DNA of 5,694 bases from the NCBI GenBank assembly GCA_031273735.1, contig JAISRI010000142.1:1-5694 (forward strand), read 5' to 3'. The translations under genes were made by a program, and so were the position numbers. How positions within the stretch are numbered: the stretch's first letter is position 1; each line of letters opens with the position of its first letter. This DNA is from Helicobacteraceae bacterium (GTDB lineage Bacteria > Campylobacterota > Campylobacteria > Campylobacterales > SZUA-545). The notes below the pieces were generated by a model. The model saw nothing but the letters and a program-made list of their open reading frames with translations, had not been told where the DNA came from and ran no database searches. Positions 1 to 5,592 of this stretch are shown piece after piece.

Positions 1-404
1 TCTTTTAACAACGTTATGTATTCGTTTAATACCGAGTCGTTTCCAACGTATGTTACGATAAACGGATAAAAATCGTAATAGGCGTTTTTGTTGCGATCGT
101 AGATAACAATTCTATTATAGTCCGCGACGTTATTTGATAGGTCGCTTTTCAAAAAATTAGTTTTTTGCGAAATGGGATCCAGATAAATATCTACTTCGCC
201 TATCTCGTAGTGAGGATTATTGTTATACCTATTGCAGTATGTTTGTCTATCGCCGTTTTTTATAATAAAACTCGCGATCGCTTCAAAGGTTTTGACCTCT
301 AACGCGGCTTTTAAGTCTTTCGTCTCATAATCCTCTGTTAAGCCAGCAGTTACAATCATAGTTAATGATAACGCCACTAATAAAAGCCGTCTTACGCTCG
401 TCAT
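1..404 (-). CDS. Partial gene for an unidentified exported protein (N-terminal 134 residues)
   Basis: Open from an ATG at 404-402 to the left edge, so the C-terminus is missing. The start is well supported: an in-frame TAA lies about ten bases upstream and an AAAGGGG ribosome site sits about four bases before the ATG. The N-terminus is a classic Sec signal: two arginines at residues 5-6, a hydrophobic stretch from about 7 to 18, and a V-T-A site suggesting signal peptidase I cleavage after Ala20. There is no lipobox cysteine. The mature part is polar and rich in Asn, Asp, Tyr and Lys, with one cysteine (Cys57) and alternating hydrophobic stretches suggesting beta strands (around 66-75 and 96-120). 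I do not recognise the family. It follows nifK on the same strand but lies beyond a probable terminator with its own promoter, so a nitrogen-fixation role is not implied. It looks more AT-rich than the nif genes. Confidence 0.75.
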   Translation of the reverse strand, partial: MTSVRRLLLVALSLTMIVTAGLTEDYETKDLKAALEVKTFEAIASFIIKNGDRQTYCNRYNNNPHYEIGEVDIYLDPISQKTNFLKSDLSNNVADYNRIVIYDRNKNAYYDFYPFIVTYVGNDSVLNEYITLLK

Positions 405-424
405 AACGCCCCTTTAATTTTGCG

Positions 425-453
425 ATTATAACTTAAACGGGATTTAGCAAAAG
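425..453 (-). promoter_or_regulatory. Candidate promoter of the exported-protein gene
   Basis: On the minus strand a perfect TATAAT (430 to 425) lies about 20 bases before the start codon at 404. Seventeen bases further up is CTTTTG, a poor match to a -35 box. Poor -35 boxes are common in AT-rich genomes and in Campylobacterota. The site overlaps the nifK terminator hairpin, so termination and re-initiation would be packed into about 40 bases. Confidence 0.4.
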
Positions 454-465
454 CTAAAATCCCGT
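437..465 (-). terminator. Probable terminator of the nif operon
   Basis: About 20 bases after the nifK stop, the minus strand reads ACGGGATTTTAGC, a TTTT loop, then GCTAAATCCCGT. This is a 12-pair stem with one bulged base. The trailing sequence TTTAAGTTATAAT is T-rich but broken by A and G, so it is a weaker intrinsic terminator than the textbook form. Its place right after the last nif gene and before a gene with its own promoter supports the call. Confidence 0.6.
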
Positions 466-487
466 CTGAAAAGGAGAAAATTGAAGT

Positions 488-2014
488 CTAGCGGACTAAA
501 TCAAAGAAATAGTCGGTTTTGGCTATATCTTTGGTTTGGCTATCTATCACGTCTAATATCTTATTGACGATCCACGTCAAAAGATTTAATCCGCCTTTAT
601 AGCCTACGACGCTATATCTATGCGTGTGGTGGCGATCGAAGATCGGAAAACCGATTCTAATCAGAGGGATTTTCGTATCGCGCTCTAACTCTTTGCCATA
701 GCTATTGCCGATTAGGTAATCGACAGGCTCTGTAAATAGCAAACTCCGCAAATGCCAAAGATCTTTTCCCGCCCACGCATGGCTATTTTCCTTAGCGGGC
801 GATCGATCCAAAACGGCGCGGGCGGCGGCTTCCCAACCTTCCGGCGCGTTGTTGCATAAAAGATGCGTAACTTCGCCGCCCAATTCGATCACAAACGAAG
901 CCAATCCAAGAGCAAAATCTGGATCGCCGTAGATAGCGAATTTTTTGTCGTGAATGTAGGCGTAACTATCCTGCATAGCGTCGACAAGTCTTGCGCGATC
1001 GCGCTTAATCGTTTGCGGGACATCTTTACCCGAAAACTCTTTAAGGAATACGATAAATTCGTCCGTTCCTTTTAACCCGATCGGACGCGCTTCAAAGGTC
1101 TGTTGCTTAAACTTATTTTTACAGATTTTAAGCGTTTTGGGCGTGGTAAATGGCTGCATAGTCGCGATCGCGCTGGCGTTGCAAGCCTCTTTAATCTGCG
1201 CGATTGGCGTTCCTCCCGCAAACATTTTATATTCGCCCGCGCCCGTATTCCATTGTTCGCTATGATCGGGCAAAACGACCGTTTCAATACCGAACGCTTC
1301 GGCAAGCTCTCGCTCCTCGTCTATACTGCCGAGATAGGTTTCAAAACCAGGAACGATATTAAGACGATTATACTTCTCTTTGGAAACGTTTTTGCAGAGC
1401 AATTTTAACGTCTCCGAAAGCATATTATCATAGCCTGTAAGATGGCTGCCTACAAAACTAGGCGTATGCGCGTAAACGATCGGATAATCCTCCGGAATAT
1501 ATCCTTCCGTTTTCGCGCCTTCGACAAAAGCGTTAAGGTCGTCGCCGATCACTTCCGCCATACAAGTCGTCGAAACCGCGATCATCTCAGGCTCGTAAAG
1601 CGCTTTGCAGTTTTGCAAGCCTTGTTTCATATTATTTATGCCGCCGAAAACCGCCGCGTCTTCAGTCATAGAGTCGCTTACGCATGGCGTTGGTTCTTTG
1701 AAATGGCGCGTAAAATACGTGCGAAAATAGGCGACGCAACCATGACTTCCATGCACGTATGGCATCGTGTTTTCAAAGCCTAGCGCGACCATCACGGCGC
1801 CAAGCGGCTGACACGCTTTTGCCTGATTGATCGTGATCGCTTCGCGCTTGAAATTAAGCTCTCGATACTCCGTTGTTTTTGTCCATTCGGATATTTCTGA
1901 AACTTTATCGGCGCAAGGCATATTTTCAAACGCCTTTTTGTTCTTGAAAACCTCGTCGTATTCGGGCTGTAAAAACAGCTCCTTGCCATTGACGATTTTT
2001 TGCGGATTTTGCAT
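488..2014 (-). CDS. nifK: Nitrogenase molybdenum-iron protein beta chain (NifK)
   Basis: Beta subunit of dinitrogenase. It pairs with NifD in an alpha2-beta2 cytoplasmic complex and shares the [8Fe-7S] P-cluster, which passes electrons from NifH to the FeMo cofactor. The 508 residues are close to the usual 510-525. The P-cluster cysteines are Cys68 (in KACQPLGA), Cys93 (in GSHGCVAYFR) and Cys151 (in STTCMAEVIGDD), matching Azotobacter Cys70, Cys95 and Cys153; Ser186 (in HTPSFVGSH) matches Ser188. The N-terminal extension of about 60 residues before the first cysteine is typical of group I Mo-NifK and is shorter in VnfK and AnfK. The C-terminus ends in the conserved DLVR. The ATG at 2014-2012 is preceded by GAGGAGAAAGAGAAAA, a purine-rich ribosome site with rather long spacing. 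It is the last gene of the operon, 49 bases after nifD. No frameshift or missing ligand is seen. Confidence 0.98.
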   Translation of the reverse strand: MQNPQKIVNGKELFLQPEYDEVFKNKKAFENMPCADKVSEISEWTKTTEYRELNFKREAITINQAKACQPLGAVMVALGFENTMPYVHGSHGCVAYFRTYFTRHFKEPTPCVSDSMTEDAAVFGGINNMKQGLQNCKALYEPEMIAVSTTCMAEVIGDDLNAFVEGAKTEGYIPEDYPIVYAHTPSFVGSHLTGYDNMLSETLKLLCKNVSKEKYNRLNIVPGFETYLGSIDEERELAEAFGIETVVLPDHSEQWNTGAGEYKMFAGGTPIAQIKEACNASAIATMQPFTTPKTLKICKNKFKQQTFEARPIGLKGTDEFIVFLKEFSGKDVPQTIKRDRARLVDAMQDSYAYIHDKKFAIYGDPDFALGLASFVIELGGEVTHLLCNNAPEGWEAAARAVLDRSPAKENSHAWAGKDLWHLRSLLFTEPVDYLIGNSYGKELERDTKIPLIRIGFPIFDRHHTHRYSVVGYKGGLNLLTWIVNKILDVIDSQTKDIAKTDYFFDLVR

Positions 2015-2057
2015 TTTTCTCTTTCTCCTCTCAACTCATCTGTTTATCGAGGTCTTA

Positions 2058-2084
2058 GCGCCCTTAGGCGTTATCCCAAGGCGC
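2058..2084 (-). other. Hairpin spanning the nifD stop codon
   Basis: On the minus strand GCGCCTT (2084 to 2078) can pair with AAGGGCGC (2065 to 2058) with one bulge. A smaller alternative, CGCC-TAAG-GGCG (2070 to 2059), competes for the same bases. The nifD TAA (2066 to 2064) lies inside the structure. No T-tract follows, so it is not a terminator. It could stabilise the upstream mRNA or tune nifK translation, but that is inference. Confidence 0.35.
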
Positions 2085-3515
2085 TTTATTATGCCCCCAA
2101 ACGGGGCTGTTAATCGCCATATCCATATCGCGAGCAAAGATCGCAAAACCGTCAAAGCCGTGATATGGTCCCGAATAGTCCCAACTGTGCATCTGTCTAA
2201 AGGGCAGACCCATCTTTTGGAACGTGTATTTTTCTTTCACGCCTGCCGCGACAATATCGGGCTTGATCTTCTTGCAGAAGGCTTCAAGCTCGTATTCGTT
2301 CGCGTCGTCGTAGATCACGGTCGATCGCTGGATTTCGTGCGTCGTTCGGCTGTAATCGTCGTTATGCGCAAACTCGTAGCCCGTGCCGATGATCTCCATT
2401 CCCAAATCTTCGTAAGCGCCGATTACGTGGCGAGGGCGCAAACCGCCGACGTAAAGCATCACTTTTTTGCCCTCTAGGCGCGGTTTATATTTGCTTAAAA
2501 CCGCGTCCATAATAGGCTTATATTTTTCGATAACCTTTTCGGCGTTTTTTTGGATTTTTTCGTCGAATTGTCCTGCGATCCTGCGAAGCGATTCGTAAGT
2601 CTTTGTAGGACCGAAAAAATTGTATTCCGTCCAAGGAATACCAAACTCTTGCTCCATATGACGACTGATGTAGTTCATCGATCGATAACAGTGCAACAGA
2701 TTAAGTTTTGCCTTAGGACCGTTTCGCAGTTCGTTTAGCGTCGCGTCGCCCGACCATTGCGCGATTACTCTTAAACCCATTTCTTCGAGCAAAATACGGC
2801 TAGACCACGCGTCGCCGCCGATATTATAATCGCCTATGATCGCCACGTCGTAAGGAGTCGATCCTATATCTTCGCCTTTTGCGGAGAAAATATGATCGCG
2901 CACCGCGTCGTTTGCTATATGGTGTCCTAGCGATTGACTAACGCCTCTAAAGCCTTCGCAACTAACGGGGACGATCGTTTTTCCGATCGCCGCCGCGCTC
3001 TTTCTCGACGAGGCTTGAATATCGTCGCCGATTAAGCCGATCGGACATTCCGATTGAACGGTAACGCCTTTGGCGAGCGGGAAAAGTTCGTTGATCTCTT
3101 CGATCGCTTTCATTAGCTTTTTATCGCCGCCAAAGACAATATCTCGTTCTTGAAAATCGGTCGTGAAATTCATCGTAACAAAGGTATCTACGCCCGTCGT
3201 TCCGATATAGTAGTTTCGCCGCCCCGATCGGGAATACTGACTGCAACCGACGGGACCATGGCTAATATGAACCATATCTTTGACGGGACCCCAAACGACC
3301 CCCTTTGATCCAGCATAGGCGCAACCGCGCTGGCTCATCACGCCCGGCACGGTTTTTTTGTTTGATTGAACGCCGCCGCAGGTCTTTTGGCTTTCGTCGC
3401 CAGGCGCTCCCACGCCTAAATGTTTCGCGCGATCTTTTTGCGCTTTTTCGGGATACTTTTTTAGTATCTCTTCAACGGCGCTTTTTTGAGCGTTTTCTAA
3501 GGTTTCGGGACTCAT
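2064..3515 (-). CDS. nifD: Nitrogenase molybdenum-iron protein alpha chain (NifD)
   Basis: Alpha subunit of dinitrogenase, which holds the FeMo cofactor where N2 is reduced and half of the P-cluster ligands. The 483 residues fit group I NifD (Azotobacter 492) and lack the roughly 50-residue insertion of clostridial types. P-cluster cysteines are Cys65 (in QRGCAYAGSKGVVWGPV), Cys91 (in GPVGCSQYS) and Cys157 (in SECPIGLIGDD). FeMo-co ligands are Cys276 (in LLHCYRSMNY) and His443 (in QMHSWDYSGPYHG). Active-site pocket residues also match: Val73, Arg99, Gln194 and His198 correspond to Azotobacter Val70, Arg96, Gln191 and His195. The GLRPRH loop is at 358-363. The ATG at 3515-3513 has an AAAGGA site about six bases upstream. 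It lies 20 bases after the unknown gene and 49 before nifK, with no G subunit between D and K, which argues for the Mo rather than the V or Fe-only enzyme. Confidence 0.98.
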   Translation of the reverse strand: MSPETLENAQKSAVEEILKKYPEKAQKDRAKHLGVGAPGDESQKTCGGVQSNKKTVPGVMSQRGCAYAGSKGVVWGPVKDMVHISHGPVGCSQYSRSGRRNYYIGTTGVDTFVTMNFTTDFQERDIVFGGDKKLMKAIEEINELFPLAKGVTVQSECPIGLIGDDIQASSRKSAAAIGKTIVPVSCEGFRGVSQSLGHHIANDAVRDHIFSAKGEDIGSTPYDVAIIGDYNIGGDAWSSRILLEEMGLRVIAQWSGDATLNELRNGPKAKLNLLHCYRSMNYISRHMEQEFGIPWTEYNFFGPTKTYESLRRIAGQFDEKIQKNAEKVIEKYKPIMDAVLSKYKPRLEGKKVMLYVGGLRPRHVIGAYEDLGMEIIGTGYEFAHNDDYSRTTHEIQRSTVIYDDANEYELEAFCKKIKPDIVAAGVKEKYTFQKMGLPFRQMHSWDYSGPYHGFDGFAIFARDMDMAINSPVWGHNKAPWDNA

Positions 3516-3535
3516 TTTTTGTCCTTTCTTGTGAT

Positions 3536-3913
3536 TTACGCGAAAACGACTTCGACGTTGATCGGTTCCATATCTTGGAACTTTTTGGCGATTTCAAAAC
3601 ACTCCGCGTCTTTGTCAAGCTCTAAACTTAACTCGGCGATCTGGTATTTGTTGGTGAAATACATATACTTCAAACCGCCCGCTTTGCTCGTTTCTTGATT
3701 ATTGTAGAAATGCACGAGCGCTTTAGCGAGAAAGGTGTCTTTCTTGCTAAGCGTTTTGTAAAGCTCCGTCTTTGTCGATTTGGTCGAACCTTGATGGAGT
3801 TTGATCTCCTTAACCTTGCCCATATCGACGGATTTATCTACCAATTCCGCAACCTCTACGGAGGGAATCTTATTACCGCGTTCTTTTGGAAAGTACATAC
3901 CTAAGATAAACAT
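3536..3913 (-). CDS. Uncharacterised 125-residue protein between nifH and nifD
   Basis: I do not recognise this family. The frame stays open up to an ATG at 3979 inside nifH, but the real start is almost certainly the ATG at 3913-3911: AAAGGAG sits five bases before it and it begins ten bases after the nifH stop. The product is soluble, with no signal peptide or membrane segment. It has 18 lysines but one arginine, about as many acidic as basic residues, and a single cysteine (Cys105), so it is not an obvious Fe-S protein. By eye it has a beta-like start (FILGMYF, 2-8), helical stretches near 18-37 and 49-72, a Gly-Gly turn at 79-80, a strand near 81-97, a helix near 102-113, and a final strand near 117-124. 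It shows none of the PII-family signatures expected of NifI, which often occupies this slot in archaea and anaerobes. Tight spacing to nifH and nifD implies co-expression and a nitrogenase-linked role, such as regulation, protection or assembly; this is inference. Confidence 0.88.
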   Translation of the reverse strand: MFILGMYFPKERGNKIPSVEVAELVDKSVDMGKVKEIKLHQGSTKSTKTELYKTLSKKDTFLAKALVHFYNNQETSKAGGLKYMYFTNKYQIAELSLELDKDAECFEIAKKFQDMEPINVEVVFA

Positions 3914-3923
3914 CTTCGCTCCT

Positions 3924-4826
3924 TTAATTTTCGGCTTTTTTGCCAATGTTCGCTTCGTCGAATTGCTCGGCGATTCCAAATTCCATAAGAAGGTTTTCTA
4001 GCTCTTCCATAGGAAGCGGAGTTGGGATCACTTTGAGATCGTTTGCGATGATCTTTCGCGCAAGCTCTTTGTATTCGAGCGCCTGATCCGCCGTTCCCGC
4101 GTATTCGACCACCGTCATTCTGCGTAATTCCGCGTGCTGAACGATGTTGTTTCTTGGGACAAAATGGATCATCTGCGTCCCTAATCTTTCCGCGAGCGCT
4201 TTTGCTAGATCGTATTCGCGATCGGTCATACGAGCGTTACAGATCAGCCCCGCTAGACGCACGCCGCCGCTGTTGGCGTATTTCAAAATACCCCTAGAGA
4301 TGTTGTTTGCGGCATACATCGCCATCATCTCGCCCGACATAACAATGTAAATCTCCTGCGCCTTGCCTTCGCGAATCGGCATTGCGAAACCGCCGCACAC
4401 AACGTCGCCAAGCACGTCGTAAGAGACGAAATCAAGCTCGTCGTCGTAAGCTCCGTTTTCTTCCAAGAAGTTGATCGCCGTGATCACGCCGCGCCCCGCG
4501 CAACCGACGCCAGGTTCCGGTCCGCCCGATTCGGTGCAACGGATATAGCCGCCTTCGGTCGTCGTGCTGAAAATGGTCGCGCCGTCTTTGCATACCTCGT
4601 CAAGCTCTAAATCTTCAACCGTGCCTTTGTCCGCCGCCATTTGCATAATGGTTTGCTGCGCTTTTTCATGTAAGATCAAGCGCGTAGAATCCGCTTTTGG
4701 ATCGCAACCGACGATCAGAATCTTCTGCCCGTAAAAGTGCGCCATAGCGGCGAGTGTGTTTTGGGAAGTGGTAGATTTACCAATCCCGCCTTTGCCGTAA
4801 AAGGCTATCTGCCTAAGTTCGCTCAC
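3924..4826 (-). CDS. nifH: Nitrogenase iron protein (NifH), with a nine-residue insertion
   Basis: Dinitrogenase reductase: a homodimer that binds MgATP and one shared [4Fe-4S] cluster and passes electrons to NifDK; it also serves in FeMo-co maturation. The Walker A motif GKGGIGKS is at residues 11-18 and the switch region GCDPKADS at 40-47. The cluster ligands are Cys109 (in GVGCAGRG) and Cys144 (in GDVVCGGFAMP), matching Azotobacter Cys97 and Cys132. Arg112 is the equivalent of Arg100, the ADP-ribosylation site in some bacteria. At 300 residues it is longer than the usual 290-297, because about nine extra residues (83-91, ATIFSTTTE) lie before the GGYIRC segment. The start is GTG (4826-4824), supported by AAAGGAG about six bases upstream and alignment with other NifH N-termini. 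It is the first gene of the operon, ten bases before the unknown gene. The rest is strongly conserved, so the protein should be active. Confidence 0.98.
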   Translation of the reverse strand: MSELRQIAFYGKGGIGKSTTSQNTLAAMAHFYGQKILIVGCDPKADSTRLILHEKAQQTIMQMAADKGTVEDLELDEVCKDGATIFSTTTEGGYIRCTESGGPEPGVGCAGRGVITAINFLEENGAYDDELDFVSYDVLGDVVCGGFAMPIREGKAQEIYIVMSGEMMAMYAANNISRGILKYANSGGVRLAGLICNARMTDREYDLAKALAERLGTQMIHFVPRNNIVQHAELRRMTVVEYAGTADQALEYKELARKIIANDLKVIPTPLPMEELENLLMEFGIAEQFDEANIGKKAEN

Positions 4827-4840
4827 TAGAAGCTCCTTTG

Positions 4841-4960
4841 TTAAATTGTGGATTAGCCGCGTCGCCGTTCCAACGAAGTAATTTTGCCTTAGTAATAAAC
4901 AGATAAGCGCCTAATTTTTAACCAAGATTAGAAAAATTGAAACAAAATTGAAAGTTTAAG
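4841..4960 (-). promoter_or_regulatory. nifH leader and probable promoter region
   Basis: This AT-rich stretch precedes nifH. It contains two tandem copies of AAAATTGAAA (4933-4942 and 4944-4953, period 11 bases), a CTAAT/ATTAG inverted repeat (4911-4915 and 4927-4931), and runs of T on the minus strand spaced about one helical turn apart. The best -10-like hexamer I see is TATTAC on the minus strand (4897 to 4892), which matches four of six consensus positions. I found no convincing TGGCAC-N5-TTGCA sigma54 site and no TGT-N10-ACA NifA site. A promoter must lie here or further upstream, but the exact start is not fixed by the sequence. Confidence 0.4.
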
Positions 4961-4980
4961 AAAACGACGCGAAATTATTT

Positions 4981-5024
4981 CCGCTTCGCAGGGCGTCCAT
5001 CGCGGAGGAAAGCGGGAATCCAAA
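4981..5024 (-). repeat. Repeat copy A (ATTCCC/GGGAAT family, truncated)
   Basis: It shares 27 identical bases (4998-5024, ending GCGGGAATCCAAA) with copy B, 119 bases further right. The other half (4981-4997) is diverged and lacks the GTCATTCCCGC end seen in copy B, so this is a half-unit. It is the copy nearest the nifH promoter. Confidence 0.75.
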
Positions 5025-5077
5025 AAGATCATCGTATTGTTGAAACCATCTTTAACAAGGCAAAACCGCCGCATTCA

Positions 5078-5143
5078 GTCATTCCCGCGCGAAGCGATAG
5101 CGCGTATCCGCGCGTTCATCGCGGAGGAAAGCGGGAATCCAAA
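5078..5143 (-). repeat. Repeat copy B (ATTCCC/GGGAAT family, long form)
   Basis: A 66-base unit with GTCATTCCCGC at the left and GCGGGAATCCAAA at the right. The ends can pair (ATTCCCGC 5081-5088 with GCGGGAAT 5131-5138). The 42-base interior is GC-rich and itself rich in short CGCG complementarities. It lies in the same orientation as copy A and opposite to copies C and D. Confidence 0.8.
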
Positions 5144-5162
5144 TACGGCGTAGCCGTGCGTA

Positions 5163-5306
5163 TTTAAGACCTACGCATAATCAGTAAGATCAGCGCTTCC
5201 GCGCTATTTGGATTCCCGCCTTACGCCGTTCCGCTCCGCTTCTCGGCGGGCGCTATGCGGGAATGACGGCGTTTGTGGGATTTGTTGAAAATGCGTAGGT
5301 TTTAAA
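5163..5306. repeat. Imperfect inverted repeat bracketing copy C
   Basis: TTTAAGACCTACGCAT (5163-5178) and ATGCGTAGGTTTTAAA (5291-5306) are reverse complements at 15 of 16 positions. They flank repeat copy C with 112 bases between them. This could be a larger composite palindromic element, or the terminal repeats of a small non-autonomous element. No target duplication is evident. Confidence 0.6.
5207..5267 (+). repeat. Repeat copy C (ATTCCC/GGGAAT family, long form)
   Basis: A 61-base unit beginning TTTGGATTCCCGCC and ending GCGGGAATGAC, with pairing ends (5212-5219 with 5257-5264) and a GC-rich 37-base interior that differs from that of copy B. It is inverted relative to B: TATTTGGATTCCCGC (5205-5219) is the exact complement of the right end of B (5131-5145). 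Confidence 0.8.
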
Positions 5307-5322
5307 AATGCGTTGGTTCTAG

Positions 5323-5350
5323 TTTGGATTCCCGCCTACGCGGGAATGAC
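5323..5350 (+). repeat. Repeat copy D (ATTCCC/GGGAAT family, short form)
   Basis: The minimal 28-base unit. It starts TTTGGATTCCCGC and ends GCGGGAATGAC, with an eight-pair stem closed by a CTAC loop. Its 20-base core (5328-5347) fits the ATTCCC-N8-GGGAAT pattern of neisserial dRS3 exactly. Resemblance does not imply a neisserial origin, since similar palindromes occur in many bacteria. Confidence 0.85.
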
Positions 5351-5525
5351 GAGAAAAGACGATCGGCGGTCGACAAGCGGCGACCTACAACAGACAAGCC
5401 AATTAGTAGCTAGACAATCGAACAACCAACAACAAATAACAGTCAATCAACGACCCACAACCATCGATTTATCGTCGTTTTCTGTCTAGAATCAAGGTTT
5501 TTTCAAAAAATTAAAGATAGCGATA
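5351..5525. other. Gene-free A/C-rich intergenic stretch
   Basis: No coding sequence, RNA gene or terminator is recognised here. From 5421 to 5460 the plus strand has 35 A or C in 40 bases, with irregular CAAC/ACAA motifs and short near-repeats of GACAAG and GACAAT further left. The stretch separates the repeat island from the promoter of the rightward gene. Confidence 0.5.
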
Positions 5526-5554
5526 TTGGTTTTCAAGTTATTTTGATGTATGAT
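5526..5554 (+). promoter_or_regulatory. Candidate promoter of the rightward gene
   Basis: TTGGTT (5526-5531), a 17-base spacer and TATGAT (5549-5554) make a reasonable sigma70-type promoter. It would start transcription near 5561, about 30 bases before the ATG at 5593. The -10 matches five of six consensus positions; the -35 matches its first three. Confidence 0.5.
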
Positions 5555-5592
5555 CGCCGTTTCCAAAATCTTTACCCTTAAAAGGAGATTTA

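Noticed and set aside
863..1783. Several plus- and minus-strand frames of 70-113 codons inside nifK
   Set aside because: All overlap the well-supported nifK in other frames and carry no family signature.
1827..2477. A 216-codon plus-strand open frame across the nifK/nifD junction
   Set aside because: It is fully antisense to conserved parts of nifK and nifD and has no ribosome site or recognisable product, so it is a shadow of the real genes.
3536..3913. Possible NifI (PII-like) or VnfG/AnfG (delta subunit)
   Set aside because: No PII motifs are visible. A delta subunit would be encoded between D and K and resemble AnfG/VnfG, which this does not. The D and K sequences are of the Mo type.
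3914..3979. An upstream ATG that would extend the unknown gene by 22 residues into the end of nifH
   Set aside because: The extension overlaps nifH in another frame, while a strong AAAGGAG site lies five bases before the ATG at 3913.
4909..4925. Possible sigma54 promoter (TTGG...GC on the minus strand)
   Set aside because: GG and GC are separated by 11 bases instead of 10, and the rest does not match TGGCAC-N5-TTGCA.
4981..5350. Possible CRISPR array
   Set aside because: The repeats are palindromic, differ in orientation and internal length, and are not separated by spacers of constant size.
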